From Rhododendron vialii (lineage: Eukaryota > Streptophyta > Magnoliopsida > Ericales > Ericaceae): a stretch of 64,000 nucleotides of DNA. The position numbers and the translations under genes are program-made. Below are positions 34,608 to 46,462 of this stretch, piece by piece. The stretch is taken from positions 5,333,501 through 5,397,500 of the forward strand of contig NC_080569.1 of the NCBI RefSeq assembly GCF_030253575.1, written 5' to 3'. Below the pieces are notes generated by a model. It made no database searches. It was not told the DNA's origin and saw only the letters and a program-made list of their open reading frames with translations. Position 1 is the first letter of the stretch. Every line of letters starts with the position of its first letter.

Positions 34608-34735
34608 CCCAATTCCGATTCTTCTTCAGGTATTTGTGTACCAGTATCAGCCATTTGAGATGAAGACGATGCATGTCCTTCTAAGGACTCGTTCCCTTCT
34701 CTGCCTGTACCAATTCTTCTTCTGTTGTGTGACAT
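34608..34735 (-). CDS. G8 first exon
   Basis: 42 codons (MSHNRRRIGTGREGNESLEG...), ending TTGGG/GTATGT in phase 2. The usual Asp/Glu at position 3 is His. Confidence 0.85.
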
Positions 34736-34762
34736 TTTTCTAGATGCCTTCTTGAATATGCT

Positions 34763-34766
<4 letters not shown>

Positions 34767-34803
<37 letters not shown>

Positions 34804-34912
34804 CTTTGTTCTGTGGAGGTGGGGTGACTATATATAGGTGATAGGTGTTCGTATGAGTATTAAGAAAGGCAGGCGAAAAGCGGTTATTGCAGTTATGAGT
34901 AGTAGCACTTAT
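34767..34912 (-). promoter_or_regulatory. G8 promoter block
   Basis: (GA)n 34767-34801, GGGCTTTGTTCTGTGGAGGTG, TATA box CTATATATAG at 34828-34837, GCGGTTATTGCAG, and an imperfect inverted repeat ATGAGT-N6-ACTTAT at 34895-34912. Confidence 0.7.
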
Positions 34913-35139
34913 CTACTTGGGGGCTTAATCATTTTCCCCAAACAAATGGGTAAATCCAAAAATTGATTCTTTTTTTTCTTTTTTGTGGATTTTGAACCAC
35001 CACAAAAAAAGGAGAGATTTTTTTCATGGAATTTATTAATTATCCTAATCCCTCACTTCATAATTAATACAGGCCATACTTCACATGTGACAAAATTTCA
35101 GATTACTGAACAAGAGCTGAAATTTCACTTTTCAAGCTA

Positions 35140-35340
35140 GTTACCTCTTCACCGTTATCAATCCCCATGAAGATTCTTCTTTTCGATCTTCTTCTCCTGG
35201 AATTCATCAATTTGGTTTTCCACTTCTTCTTCCCTCGTCTGTTTCTGCTTCTGGCATTTGAAAAGATCGTCATCTTCTTCGCCGTGTTGAATTCCACAGC
35301 AGACCGAAGGCTCTCCCTTGAGATTTTTAATTGCCTTAAA
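35140..35340 (-). other. Basic VEFNT exon block, copy near G8
   Basis: The Lys/Arg frame (EFNTAKKMTIFSNARS...) is open to the donor GGTGAAGAG/GTAACT, but no ATG is in frame at the expected start. The alternative Glu/Lys frame has a stop before the donor. Confidence 0.4.
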
Positions 35341-35446
35341 CCCTAAAACCCAAATTTGGCAATTGGGGTTCTCAACTTCGTATGCTGTTGCATCGAGTGG
35401 GGGGTTCTTTATTTTTGGTGGTAGGAGGAAGGGATTGCATTTCAAG

Positions 35447-35901
35447 TAGGCAAGTAGAGATGGCAATTCAACCGGTCGGGACGCGGGTATTTGTTATGCG
35501 TAATTTTTTTGGGTATTGCGTCGTTTGAGAGTTGAAGACATTCGGTCGGTTTCGTGAAGATATTATCTCATTCCGATACACGCTCATAAAAAATTATATG
35601 CAAAAAAATGTATTTTACGCATACAACTTGAATAACACATAATACATTAATCATTTCTTCCTTTTGCTTTTAGGTAATAGATTTTTGTTAAGCTTAATAG
35701 GAGTAGTTATTTTGTGAACTTTTATTATTTGTAGTAACTTATTTCGGAGTTAAGAACATATATATTATAATATGTGAAAAATAATAGGAGTGGAACGGAT
35801 AAACTCGGTATCCAACCGGGATGGGCTGGGCTGGGCGGGGTCAGGGGCAGAGCTAAATTTTCGGATGCAAAACCCACCTCCTCTTCTTGTTGCCATTCCT
35901 A
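35447..35901. mobile_element. hAT-like non-autonomous element with 8-bp target duplication
   Basis: ATTTCAAG occurs immediately outside both ends (35439-35446 and 35902-35909). The ends are TAGG...ATGGCAA and its inverse TTGCCATTCCTA. It is 455 bp without a transposase. A 5'-truncated copy with the same right flank sits near 19875-20013. Confidence 0.8.
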
Positions 35902-37407
35902 ATTTCAAGTTGGGACTATTTGTGGGTGTTTCTCGAATCTTTAAAAAAAGATCGTAGTCCTTCACTTTTTAAATCTAGTGGATCGTATTAGTTCTTCCAA
36001 AAACCATGATAATTAGAGTTTAGATAGATTTAGTCCAGTGTGTACATATTGTTATTATAAGAAAAATGTCTAACGACTGATTCCCAATGGACATGATACG
36101 GTTAATCGTCCGATGAGATTTACTTTGTGAACGATTCCGATTAGTTTTTAGCGTTCGGAAATAACCCGAAAATTGCCACAACAGACAATCTAATCCCAAC
36201 TATGAACACTTTATTAGATTTTCTGTTTTGTTTATAGACCCAGATAAAAAAGGCAAAAAAACAATAAATTTTGTCTGAAGGCCCAAAATGAGCCCTCCAT
36301 GGTTAAAGGCCCAGTAAAAAACCTTTCTTCTCCAATGGCCTCAAAAGCCCAATGAGGAAAACCACATCTTTCCATGTGCATATGAGGTGAAAACCAATAT
36401 AATAAAAGTGATATAATCCATCTTAATAGCAAGAAGTTAAAGGGCAATAACTTTTAGAATAAACAATACACCAAAAAAAAAGAGTTAGGGTAGTGATTTT
36501 CGGACTCCTCTTTTTACCATTCACACTTTTTCACGAACATATTTTGTCCCACAATTTCAAACCCTCATGATAGCTTTATAATCCTTTACTTATACTTATT
36601 TGGTCATTTAGTAAGAGATTTCTAGTGATTTTCATCATAGCTGACAATTTGAATATTGGGTTCAAAATGATTATTCTATATACTTCCTGTTTGCTTTATT
36701 TGTCTTTATTGGTTTAGTAATTTTGTAACAATTTATTTTTATCGATCTCTTGCTCCTTCTAACCCAAAATCCTCGTTCTGCCCTTAAAAGGCCTCCAATC
36801 AGTTATTGTAAGGCTTGTAACTATTGAATCTATTAATATTTTCGAGTGCCCCGACAAGCATATGCACACCTCAACTAAATCTTGGTTGAACAATTCAACC
36901 GTCCACTGTATATAGCAATCATGAGTAAAGTACTCCTACTAGACTAATCCTGCATCGTACACATCATTTAACACTCCACATTGTTCCCACCAAGTGCTCT
37001 TTCTCCTTATAACACTCCAGAAAATTTTGACCAGAAAAAGCAAAACGAAAGAGCAGTAAAAGATGTGTTGCGACTTGAAGACTTGACATAGTTTCATGAT
37101 CAACAAACCAAGAATCTAGCTACTGTTCCTAGTTTAGAAACCTTGTACAAGGAAAGCTAATCAAAGAGTATCACACTTCATTTGCATCAGTAATGGCATG
37201 ATATTTCTGCAGACCTAACACATGAACTTTCCTATCTTATTACTTCTTACTTGGAACATGCGAGGGAGCTTTCCAAAAATGCAATGGACGGCTCGGATGC
37301 GCCGAGTGGGCACCACGTGGTACCCACTCGGCACTGAAAATTTTCCCCTTACTAGACTGTTTTTTATCCCTTGAACATGAATCAAACAACTGCTGCCACT
37401 TCCTCGT
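35902..37407. other. Intergenic, 3' flank of G9
   Basis: The left part continues the paralogy with 20.0-20.3 kb. The part from about 36.8 kb resembles the 3' flanks of G7/G8. It contains the G-box hairpin at 37301-37333. No gene supported. Confidence 0.5.
37301..37333. repeat. Near-perfect hairpin centred on CACGTG
   Basis: GCCGAGTGGG(C/T)ACCACGTGG and its inverse form a 33-base palindrome with a G-box core. The same terminal words bound the MITE-like elements at 46463-46669 and 61634-61818, so this may be a short or solo form of that family. Confidence 0.75.
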
Positions 37408-38668
37408 TCAAGAATCCTCTGTCCTTGCATTACTTTTCATTCCCACACAGCAACCACCAAAACTAAATTTCCACCACTTGCGGCCCCCACTGCGACTCCC
37501 TCCTCCATCATCACCCTGTTCGTTGCCGCCTATAACGGCTCCTCCTCCACCATCACCCTCACTGCCACCGCCGCGGTCCGTGCAATCATTTACTGGTGCA
37601 GTCCCCGATTGAGTCGGATCACCACGTCCTTTCACAAATCCAATAAGAAAGTGACGTGAATGTAAAGGCTGGTCAGCTTTGTAAAACCTGATCATATCCC
37701 CTACTCCCAAATTGTGTTCATCAATGAATGCCTCCATCCTAAGCAGGAAAGGACCGCGAAAGAAGTCAATTTCCATGCACCATTGACCGTTTCGATCATC
37801 AGTAAAATAAAGCATCTCCATCTGATGTGTTTCAGCAGGGATTCCAACCACCCGGAAATGATTCCTTACTTCTTCCGGAGAAATGATGAGACTTCCCAAC
37901 CTGATGTCTACATTGGTCAAAGGACGCTGAAACAGGAAATTATCAGGCTTGACTTCAGGGATGATCAATCTTGCATGCCAAATGTCTTCGGCAACTTCAC
38001 AAAATCGATTCGAAAAATAACCCTCTTTGAATGTTTTTAATGGATAAAGATCGCCTCGTCTGCTCCCTGATGCTATCACTCGTTTTGTGGTCCTGTCCTT
38101 TATCATAAAACTAGTAGCAGAGAATTCAAAATTGAATGGATAGTCTGAAGTAAACTTACAGACAGATAATATATTATCCTTGACTTCTGGAACTAGCAGC
38201 ACATTTTTAAGTAAAATCATCCGATGCCCCAAATTTATTGTTGCATCTCCGATATGTGTAATGGGCAATAAATCACCAATTGCCACCATTAGTTTGTTAT
38301 TACCTTTATAGGGTCGTAGGTTGTGAAGTTTACTTGAGTCTCCAGTACTGTGATCTGAGGCTCCACTATCGATTAACCACTCAACAATAGGAACATCTGC
38401 TGAAGTAGAAGACACTAGAGCTTGGGGAATATCATAGGTCAGAAACATAAGCCAATCGGTGATTCGAGGTGGGTCTGAGATATGCTGCATACGTATCTTC
38501 TTCTTGTAAGTTTGACGATCGGCTAGAGAAGGGAAATATTGCAATGCTGCTTCCACAGGAATTAGGAGCCTGCCTCGAGTAACAACACCCTGGGTCACCA
38601 ACACTTCAAAGAGAAAAAATACCATCTTATCACCGACTTTGGTTGGTGAGCCAGAAAACAACAAAGAT
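37408..38668 (-). CDS. G9 (R-type): B3 protein with in-frame Ty1/copia protease fragment
   Basis: One open exon after acceptor CTTATGCAG/ATCTTTG; with 39582-39781 (phase 2) it gives 486 aa. The first half of B3-1 is normal (FLFEVLVTQGVV, RLLIPVEAALQYFPS, WLMFLTYD). At about 38430 the sequence switches to a copia-type segment of about 155 residues: retropepsin signature WLIDSGASDHSTG, then NVLLVPEVKDNILSV, GDLYPL and DIWHARL, the start of the GAG-pre-integrase region. At about 37966 it returns to B3 sequence and a complete B3-2 (FLFQRPLTNVDI, EEVRNHF, MEMLYFTDD, IRFYKAD, SRHFLIGF). The tail ends KWWKFSFGGCC..KSNARTEDS. The C-terminal half of B3-1 (about 50 residues in G14) is missing. Both joints are in frame and no stop occurs. 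Confidence 0.88.
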
Positions 38669-39581
38669 CTGCATAAGAGAAGAAGAAAAGCGAGTGAGCC
38701 CATTGACCATGGTAATTGGCAGGACAATACAGCTTAGCTTAAAACACATCCAGCTAAATTTAAGTGACGACAGAAACCATGAAATATTCACCAGACCTCG
38801 TGTCTACTGATCTTCATGGAGAAGAAATAAAGATTCGGAAAGAAGATCAATGATCTTTCAAGCTTTATTTATTCTCTCTTCTCGATGTGACTAACAGTTG
38901 GGTTCATGGAAATCTATTTAGCACAAGTTTTCCATGTACACGAAACAAAACAATCTGTTCTTCCCAAGAGAATGCAAGAACAATGTAGCTTCTCTAGGGG
39001 TTTCTTAATAACTTCAATCGCTGACTCCGAATTTAGCTTCTTTACTTCATTGTCTTCTTTCCTTTGCGTTCCATCCAAAAGAGGCAACATAATCTGTTCT
39101 TTCCAAGAAAACCCAATGGTAATGTAGCTGTGACAACGTTCTGTAGGGGTTTCTTAATGATTTCAATCACTGAATCCACCCGCGCGCACAGCACACACAA
39201 AAGCACCTGATTTTCCAGAGCAAATATATGTACTCTAGCCCCTGAACATTGAACAAACCAATGACCTAAAGACATTTATCATGTGAGAACAACACCCCAC
39301 CCCCAAAAGAGAGAAAAAAACCACCACTACCACCCGCTCGAAATCACCTGATTCTCCTGAGCCAATACACCCACTCAACCCTTGAACGTGCAACAAACCC
39401 AACAAATTATTACATGTCAGAGATGGTAGAACACATTACAAGAAAACATGCTATTTGCATGCAAGTAAACATATCATTATGTATGACATATATGCATATC
39501 AAAGTGTGCGTGGATGTATAAACCCTTAAATACAATGAGTTTTCTTGGAAAATAACAAGTGGCACAATGTCACGTACTTAC

Positions 39582-39781
39582 CCCGACTCTACTTCTACTC
39601 TGGGTTCCTCCGTAGTCGAAATTTCAGGCGCCTTTCCTTCTCTTGTAGTACCAATGCCGGACGATGCATGTTCTTCTAAGGGCTCCTTTCCTTCTCTGTG
39701 TGTACCAATGCCGGACGATGCATGTTCTTCTAAGGGCTCCTTTCCTTCTCTGTGCGTACCAATGCCTCTGTTTTCAGACAT
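39582..39781 (-). CDS. G9 first exon with internal repeats
   Basis: 66 codons starting MSENRGIGTH, ending GAGTCGG/GTAAG in phase 2. An 18-residue unit, GIGTHREGKEPLEEHASS, occurs twice in full and a third time in part (GIGTTREGK). Acidic overall. Confidence 0.85.
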
Positions 39782-39805
39782 TTTTCTTGATGCTTTCTTG
39801 AATAT

Positions 39806-39807
<2 letters not shown>

Positions 39808-39855
<48 letters not shown>

Positions 39856-39946
39856 CTTTGTTCTGTGGAGGTGGGGGTGAATATGTAGGTGTCAGTATGA
39901 GCCTTTATAAGGCAGGCTAATAACGGTTATAAGTTGTAGCACTTAT
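39808..39946 (-). promoter_or_regulatory. G9 promoter block
   Basis: (GA)n 39808-39853, GGGCTTTGTTCTGTGGAGGTGG, weak TATA (GAATATGTAG), TAACGGTTAT at 39921 fused directly to ATAAGT-N6-ACTTAT (39929-39946). The TTGCAG spacer present in the other copies is deleted. Confidence 0.65.
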
Positions 39947-40888
39947 CCACTTGGGATTATATGATACAGGATCCCGTACGTATCCATTCCTTACAGGAGA
40001 GAGAAAATTGAAAATTTTAGAATCACAAGAATATATTAGAATTCTAACATGAGTATTGGCAAATCTGAGTACAGATCGAAGATGAATTCTAACAAGAGTA
40101 TTGGCATATCTGAGTACAGATCGAAGATTTAAATTTATAGGTATAGGCCATTTCTTTTCAATGTCGAGGAATTTATGTAATTGTATTTGTTGAGGCCTGA
40201 TAAGTCACCTATTGCGCATAAGACAAAAACGTTCACCAATAGTAAAAGAGTTCGAAAGTTAAAAGCAAAGCACAGAGCGACTATTGAGAGCAAAAAACTT
40301 CACCGGAAAATCATGTCACCTAGGCTCCGAATTCAATAGTAACTCCTAATCGGAGACCTAATTAAACAAGGTAGAACGAAAAAAGGTTTATTAGAAGCTG
40401 GTGAAATATTGTTTTGATCTTTGCTGTTCAAATTATCGACTAATAACTTCGAAGAGCTCCGACAAGTTTAGTTGGTGCGTTCGCACCTTCCATTTATTTG
40501 TCATTGGAGTCCCAAAAAAAAAACATTGGAGTCCAAAAAAAACAACAAAGATATTTAAGCCAAATTTGCCCTCCAAAACTCAGAAAAAAGAAAGAAGAGG
40601 AAGGAAACCAAAACTCCAAACAGTAGTTGCCCATTATGATTGAGTTTTTACCAATTCAAAAAGGACAGAGAAATGCCTCGATGTTATCACAATCAATAAT
40701 CAGAGTGTCATCGGCAATCATCAGCAAACACTGTTCACTATCTTTTACAGAGCTAGCTACTACTAGAAACTACCATTTCGTCGTTCCATCTACCTCAGGA
40801 ATTTACAAGGAGAATCTGGAATCAAAATTTCGTCGAATGACTATCCTTACCTACTTGGTCAAAATCGCCACTGTTGCTACTTTCTTGT
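39947..40888. other. Intergenic between G9 and G10
   Basis: Aligns with 51.27-52.31 kb (between G11 and G12). It is the empty site for the retroposon inserted at 51646-51802. The right part is the S-type 3' flank shared by G10, G12 and G13. Confidence 0.6.
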
Positions 40889-41844
40889 TCATGACTCCTC
40901 TGTCCTTGCATTGCTTTTCAACGCCATACAGCAATCTCCAAAACCAAATTTCAACATCATGCGGCCCCCACTGCTACTCCCTCCTCTGCCATCACCCTGT
41001 CTGTTGCTGCCTCTGTCTGCTCCTCCTCCTCCACCATCACCCTCCCTGTCACTGCCTCGATCCGTGCAATCATTTACTGCAGCAGTCCTTAATTCAGTCG
41101 GAACACCACATCCTTTGACAAATCCAATAAGAAAGTGATCCGTGTTTAAAGAAGGCTGGTCAGCTTTGTGAAACCTAATTGTATCCCCTTCTACCAAATT
41201 GCGCTCAAGGATGAATTCCTCCATCATAAGCCGGAAAAGAGCACGAAAGCATGCAATTTTCATGCGCCATTCACCGTTCCGCTCATCAGTAAAGTAAAGA
41301 GTCTCCATGTGATGTGTTTTAGCTGGGAATTCCAACTGCGGGGAAATGACTCTTTACTTCTTTCGTGGGAATGAAGAGACTTTTGCACAAGCTGTCCGCA
41401 TCAGTCAATGGCAGCTCAACCAGGTAATTTTCAGGGTTCAATTTATGGATGATCCCTGGATACCTTCGTTTGGCAAGTTCAACCAGGTAACAGTTATTGT
41501 AACAAACCGGTAAAGGTATGTAGAAACGAATCACATCCATACCATCCAAACGATTCCGCAAAAGAAAACTCTACCAATTGCTATCCATAACGAAGAAACT
41601 CTCCAACCTAAGATATTTCACTGTCATAGGCCAATCTCTGTTTTGAGTGTCTGTGATCTCAATCTTCTCCTCGTAAGTTTCCTGACGATTGGCTAGAGAA
41701 GGGAAATATTTCAAAGCTGCTTCCACAGAAATTAGGAGCCTGCCTGGATAAACATTACGCGGAGTCACTAACACTTCAAAGAGAAAATTTCCAATATTTT
41801 CACCAACTTTGGTTGGTAAGCCAGAAATCATAGCAGTTCTAGAT
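40889..41844 (-). pseudogene. G10 (S-type): two-B3 exon with stop and frameshift
   Basis: Acceptor CTTATGCAG/ATCTAG is intact. B3-1 starts normally (FLFEVLVTPRNV, EAALKYFPS, NRDWPMT), but the conserved SNWQS codon CAG is TAG (about 41568). Further on one extra base at about 41330 (GGGAATTCC against GGGATTCG in G12) shifts B3-2. The remaining frames read METLYFTDERNGEWRM, TIRFHKAD, HFLIGFVKG and a tail ending FGDCCMALKSNARTEES. G13 has the same TAG. Confidence 0.88.
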
Positions 41845-42619
41845 CTGCATAAGAGAAGAACTTAGTGAATAAGCTAATTCACCATGGAAATTGGCAAAAC
41901 AATACAGCTTAGCTTAAAACACATCAAGGTCAAAATTAAGTGAGTATAGAAACCATGAAACATTCACTAGACCTACTGATCTCCATCAAGACAAAAGAAA
42001 GATTTGGAAAGAAGATCTATGATCCTTCAAGCTTTATTTGTTTTTTCTCAATATGCCCAAGTGTTGGAATAATTGATATGTGGAGGGATTTTAACAAGGG
42101 AAAGGAAAACAAAGAAATAGTTTTAGCTTCTTTACTTCATTGTCTTCTTTCCTTTTTCTTTCACTCCAAATGTAGCACATGGTGTCTATGTCCATGAAAC
42201 AAAACAATCTGTTCTTTCCATGAAAACCGAAGATTAATGTAGGCATGTAGCTGTGATTAAACTTCTCTAGGGATTTCTTAATGATTTCAATCATTGAATC
42301 CACGCACACAAAAGTACCTGATTTTCCAGAGCTAAAACATGCATTGTACCCCTTGAACGTGCAACAAACTCAATTAATGACGTCTTTCATTCCACTGTCA
42401 AAGAATCAAAGACGGTAGAATACAGGTAAAAACATAAGGTTGAGAACCCTAGAATCTGTATGGGAGGCAAGAAAACGGAAGAATTGAAAAGAAAAAACCC
42501 CATGGATAACACCAATAAACTACACATGCTCTTTGCACGCAAGTAAAAACATAACATAGGTATGGCATATATGCATATCAAAGTGTTTGTGGATGTATAA
42601 AACCTCAAATACCACGAGT

Positions 42620-42786
42620 TTTCTTGGGAAAGAACCAGAATTTGTTCCTCCACATTCGAAATGTCAAGCCTTCCTGTACGCTGAAGACGATGCATGTCCT
42701 TCCCCAACGTTTGAGATGGAGACGATGCATGTCCTTCTAAGGGCTCCTTCCCTTCTCTGCTTGTACCAATGCCTCTGTTGTCAGAC
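42620..42786 (-). pseudogene. G10 second first-exon copy (E1b), donor lost
   Basis: Reads SDNRGIGTSREGKEPLEGH... in frame to NVEEQ, but the ATG is replaced (CTTTGTCTGAC) and the GGGGTAAG donor is deleted. It sits in the intron, 0.85 kb downstream of the promoter-bearing copy. Confidence 0.7.
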
Positions 42787-43643
42787 AAAGGTCAAAATTA
42801 AGTGAGCACAGAAACAATGAAACATTCACTAGACAGAAAAATAAAGATTTGGAAAGAAGATCTATGATCCATCATGCTTTATTTGTTCATTTTTTCTCGA
42901 CATGACCAACTGTTGGGATCGTGGAAATGTGGAGGGATTTTACCAAGGGAAAGCAAAATGGTCAGGAAACCAAAGAAACAAATTTAGCTTCTTGACTTCA
43001 TTATCTTTTTCCTTTTTGTTTCACTCCAATCATAGCACATGTTGTATATATCCATGAAACAAAACAATCTGTTCTTTCCAAGAAAACCCCAAGATTAATG
43101 TAGCTATGATAAAGCTTCTCTAGGGCTTTCTCAATAATTTCAATCAGTGAATCCATGCACACAAAAGCACCTGATTTTCCTGAGCTAGTACATGCCCTAT
43201 AGCCCTTGAACATTGAGCAAACCAATGAACTGAGGAATTTTACCATTCCAATGTCAAAGATGCAAGAAAATAGAAGAAGTAAGAATTGAGAAAAAAGAAA
43301 AGGAAAAATACCCACCACCACCCGTACATGCATTCTAGCCCTTGAACGTGCAACAAACACAATCAATGAACTCTATCATTCCACTGTCATAGATGGTAGA
43401 ATACAGGTAAAAATAGAAGGTTGAGAACTTGAGAACCCTAGAATCTATATGGGAGGCAAGAAAACAGAAGAATTGAAAAGAAAAACCCACCGATAACGCC
43501 AATAAACTACCCATGCTCTTTGCAAGCAAGTAAAAACATAACATTGGTATGACATATATGCATATCAATTATCAAAGTGTCCGTGGACGTATAAAACCTC
43601 AAACACCATGAGTTTTCTTGGAAAAGAACCATCCGTTGCTTAC

Positions 43644-43809
43644 CCCAACTCTAATTCTTCTTCAGATTCCTCCACATTCGAAATGTCAAGCCTCCCTGTA
43701 CGATGAAGACGATGCATGTCCTTCCCACCGTTTGAGATGAAGACGATGCATGTCCTTCCAAAGATTCCTTCCCTTCTCTGCATGTACCAATGCCTCTGAT
43801 GTCAGACAT
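43644..43809 (-). pseudogene. G10 first exon (E1a), frameshifted
   Basis: The ATG at 43809 opens MSDIRGIGTCREGKESLEGH, but a one-base deletion relative to E1b copies (ACGGTGGGAAGG against ACGTTGGGGAAGG) sends the frame to a stop near the donor. Upstream, the (GA)n and TATA region found in G12 is deleted; AACGGTTA and the inverted repeat (43882-43899, ACTTGT) remain. Confidence 0.7.
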
Positions 43810-43899
43810 TTTTTCTTGATGCTTTCTTGAATAAGCTTTATGAGCCTTTAGAAGGCAGGCTAAAGAACGGTTATTGCAGTTATAAGTCGTAGCACTTGT

Positions 43900-45485
43900 C
43901 TACTTGAGGACATTATCATGTTTCCCTAAAAACCAACCAATCATTCTACCACCACACCTATTCACACACCCACACTCACAATAAGGGTGGGGTGGGATGT
44001 GGTGTTAGAATTTTCCAAAACCAAAAACCATTACTATTAAATTGGGATAATACTAGGATACAGGAAAATCAAGAAAAAAAAAAAAGATTTTTTTTCTATA
44101 AGCACCAAAAAAAACAAAAACCCAGTCTATGACGTAATCTGTTTAATCTCCCATAAATCCCTCAATTCAGAAACGAAGGCGGATTGTAAATAATCCAAAC
44201 CTTTTCAATTCTTCATCAGTTCGCTTTTTTTTTTTTTGTTGCTTTTCTCTTCTGGCACATAAAGCGCTTCTTCTTTACCGTCGTGTTGAATTCCACAGTA
44301 GGGAGAAGCCTCTCCGGCGCCACCAGCTGGCCTATTTCGGCGACGGTCGGCAGCCTACCCGGTGACATTTTGCTTCCAACGAAAACCCTAATATCGTCAA
44401 TTTCGAACGTTGGGCACTAGAGAGAGAGAGAGAATCGGAGCTCGAATAACTCGGGTTTGATAAGCCAAAGTATGGTCGCGTTTGCAAAGCGCGAGTTCTT
44501 GTCTACTCACACTTCACAATTTGAACGTGCGAACTGTATTTAACACAGTATGCAACATTGGTAATCAAATATGAACTTGTTTCAGGTTTATTTAAACGAT
44601 CTGAATTGTTCATGTTGTAAAACTAACCAAGAACCCTAAACATGGTGAAATTAATTGTATTAGGAAACGAAGAAGTATCTCATCGTGAAGTAAAATAAAG
44701 CTATTACGTTTATAATGATGGGTTAGGTTACATTGAGCCAAATCCAAAATAAACGATCACACACGGAGTCAGAAGACCCAGATGACCTTAACGATGATGT
44801 CCAATATGCCACCGTTTGATATTTTCAGAAACTTCGCAGGTTCAAGACGCGAAGTTAGATTCTCAGTCGCCAATCAAAATTTTGTGGAATCTATTTCGTT
44901 TTTTCCATGATCTGAATCATTCACATTGTATAAATCATTGGAATGTTTGTTCCAGTGAAAATTGGTGGTGATAAAATGCGAAGAAGTATCTCATCGGGAG
45001 GATTTAGAAGGGATCTAGGCTTATATTCTTGAGATTAGCCACACTGAATCAGACCTGGGATACTCCACGACCTTCACGATGACGACGTTTTTATTACTTG
45101 CTGGCTTGAGGATGGAATACTCAACGCTTGTGTTGTGATCGACAAGAAGTTTGGAGCTTTTGGACTTTCCACCCAAAAGCTCCCGAAATTAGTTAAGGTG
45201 CGTGTAATTTGGGCGTAATCAGATGCCTTGATTACGAAACATAGAAAAGCACCCACACTGCACCATGATTATGAATTTCTGTTTCTAATAGTAGTTTGTA
45301 TATCTACAAAATGGTGACAAATTAAATGGCTGCTTGATTACTATTTCCCTTTTTTCTTTTTCTTTTTTTGAGTTCTTCGTGACATCTGTTGTTGATGTGG
45401 GTTGTTGGGCATGGTGCATCTTTCAATCTTGATTTTGAAGTACTATGATTTTCTCCTTTTGGAAAATGATAATATCAAAATTGTT
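43900..45485. other. Intergenic in the duplicated S-gag-R segment
   Basis: Pairs with 59.3-60.6 kb. Contains a basic-exon copy with ATG at 44368 (minus strand, MSPGRLPTVAEIGQ...LLPTVEFNTTVKKKR), disturbed by a poly(A) expansion, then non-coding sequence. Confidence 0.5.
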
Positions 45486-45582
45486 GTTTTTGTTGGCACC
45501 AAAACTCTAGTGCACAAAAAGCTTATATCATGTGCAATTTTCAAGATTTTTGTGCATTGCAGTTTTGACACCAACAAAAACC
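45486..45582. mobile_element. Small MITE-like hairpin
   Basis: About 37-base arms (TTTTTGTTGG.(C/T)CAAAACT..A(G/T)TGCACAAAAA) in inverted orientation. Absent from the paralogous position near 60640, so it entered, or was lost, after the segment duplication. Confidence 0.6.
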
Positions 45583-45599
45583 TTTCTTTTTTTGGGGGT

Positions 45600-46272
45600 C
45601 TGGTTTGGCGGATGACTGAATTTTTGGCCTTTGGAACTGAAAAAAAAAAATTTTGGTCCTGTTTTTGGCATTATTTTTCTGTCCGGAAAAGGCTATATTT
45701 TGCTGAGCCCCAACTTGATTATCAGAATCGTAGAGACCCGTTCAAGTCTCATAGCTTGGAAGGAGTGGAATCAAAACATTGAAGGATGGCATTGGAGGTT
45801 TCAACAATATTGTGGTTGTGAAAGACTCGTATCGAGGCGGCCCAAGAACTTCTTTTTTTTTTTGAATATGTGCGGCCCAAGAACTTGAAGTAACCAAAAA
45901 CTCTTGGTTCTATCATTTGCTGGACAGCCTATTGCACATAAGTCATCACAACACAAGCTTTTGAACTTAGTCAGTGAAGAAAAATCTTGCGAGTTTGGCA
46001 TTGTGAGTTTCTTGTGAGTTTCGGGCGAAAAAATTCTCTAAAGTATCCAGTTCCTCTGCGGAGCTGCTTAAACCCACCACCGTGCCAAGAACTTCCTCTG
46101 AGATAGATCCGGCGATCCAGCCACGAACCAATCGATCAGACCTCCTCCATAACACAAAGTCAGGATTCGGCATCTTTTCCTTGCCACCATCCGTTGATTT
46201 CTCCGGGGCGGAGATGATTGGTGCAGGAACCGAGTATTCGCCATCCACAAAGGTGGAGAGGGATGCCATAGG
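45600..46272 (-). pseudogene. Ty1/copia gag remnant, copy 1
   Basis: Start MASLSTFVDGEYSVPAP, then LWRRSDRLVRGWIAGSISEE and CCDDLCAIGCPANDR, as in copia capsid polyproteins. The frame breaks in the middle and the 3' part is shortened compared with copy 2 at 60603-61451. No other retrotransposon domain follows. Confidence 0.75.
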
Positions 46273-46462
46273 TGCAAAAGAAAAATGAATCGAAGGCAAG
46301 TATTTTAGAGTAAAATTCTCTCACACGAATATGGAGAGATTGTATTGCTTTTATACAATGTTACAAAAGCACAAGTATATACAAAAGGAGATTGAAGGAC
46401 AACTATAGCTATCAGATAGCTATCGAAAGTCCTAGCCTTGATCCAATTCTTTATCATGTTTA

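Noticed and set aside
38650-38727. Signal-peptide-like starts of several B3 ORFs (LPWSMGSLAFLLLLCR and similar at G9, G11, G14; related at G8, G12)
   Set aside because: The hydrophobic run is the translated pyrimidine tract ending in a TATGCAG acceptor. Conserved first exons in the right phase lie upstream, so this is intron, not a secretion signal.
45402-45888. Plus-strand ORFs across the first gag remnant
   Set aside because: Run antisense to the copia gag and through the MITE hairpin.
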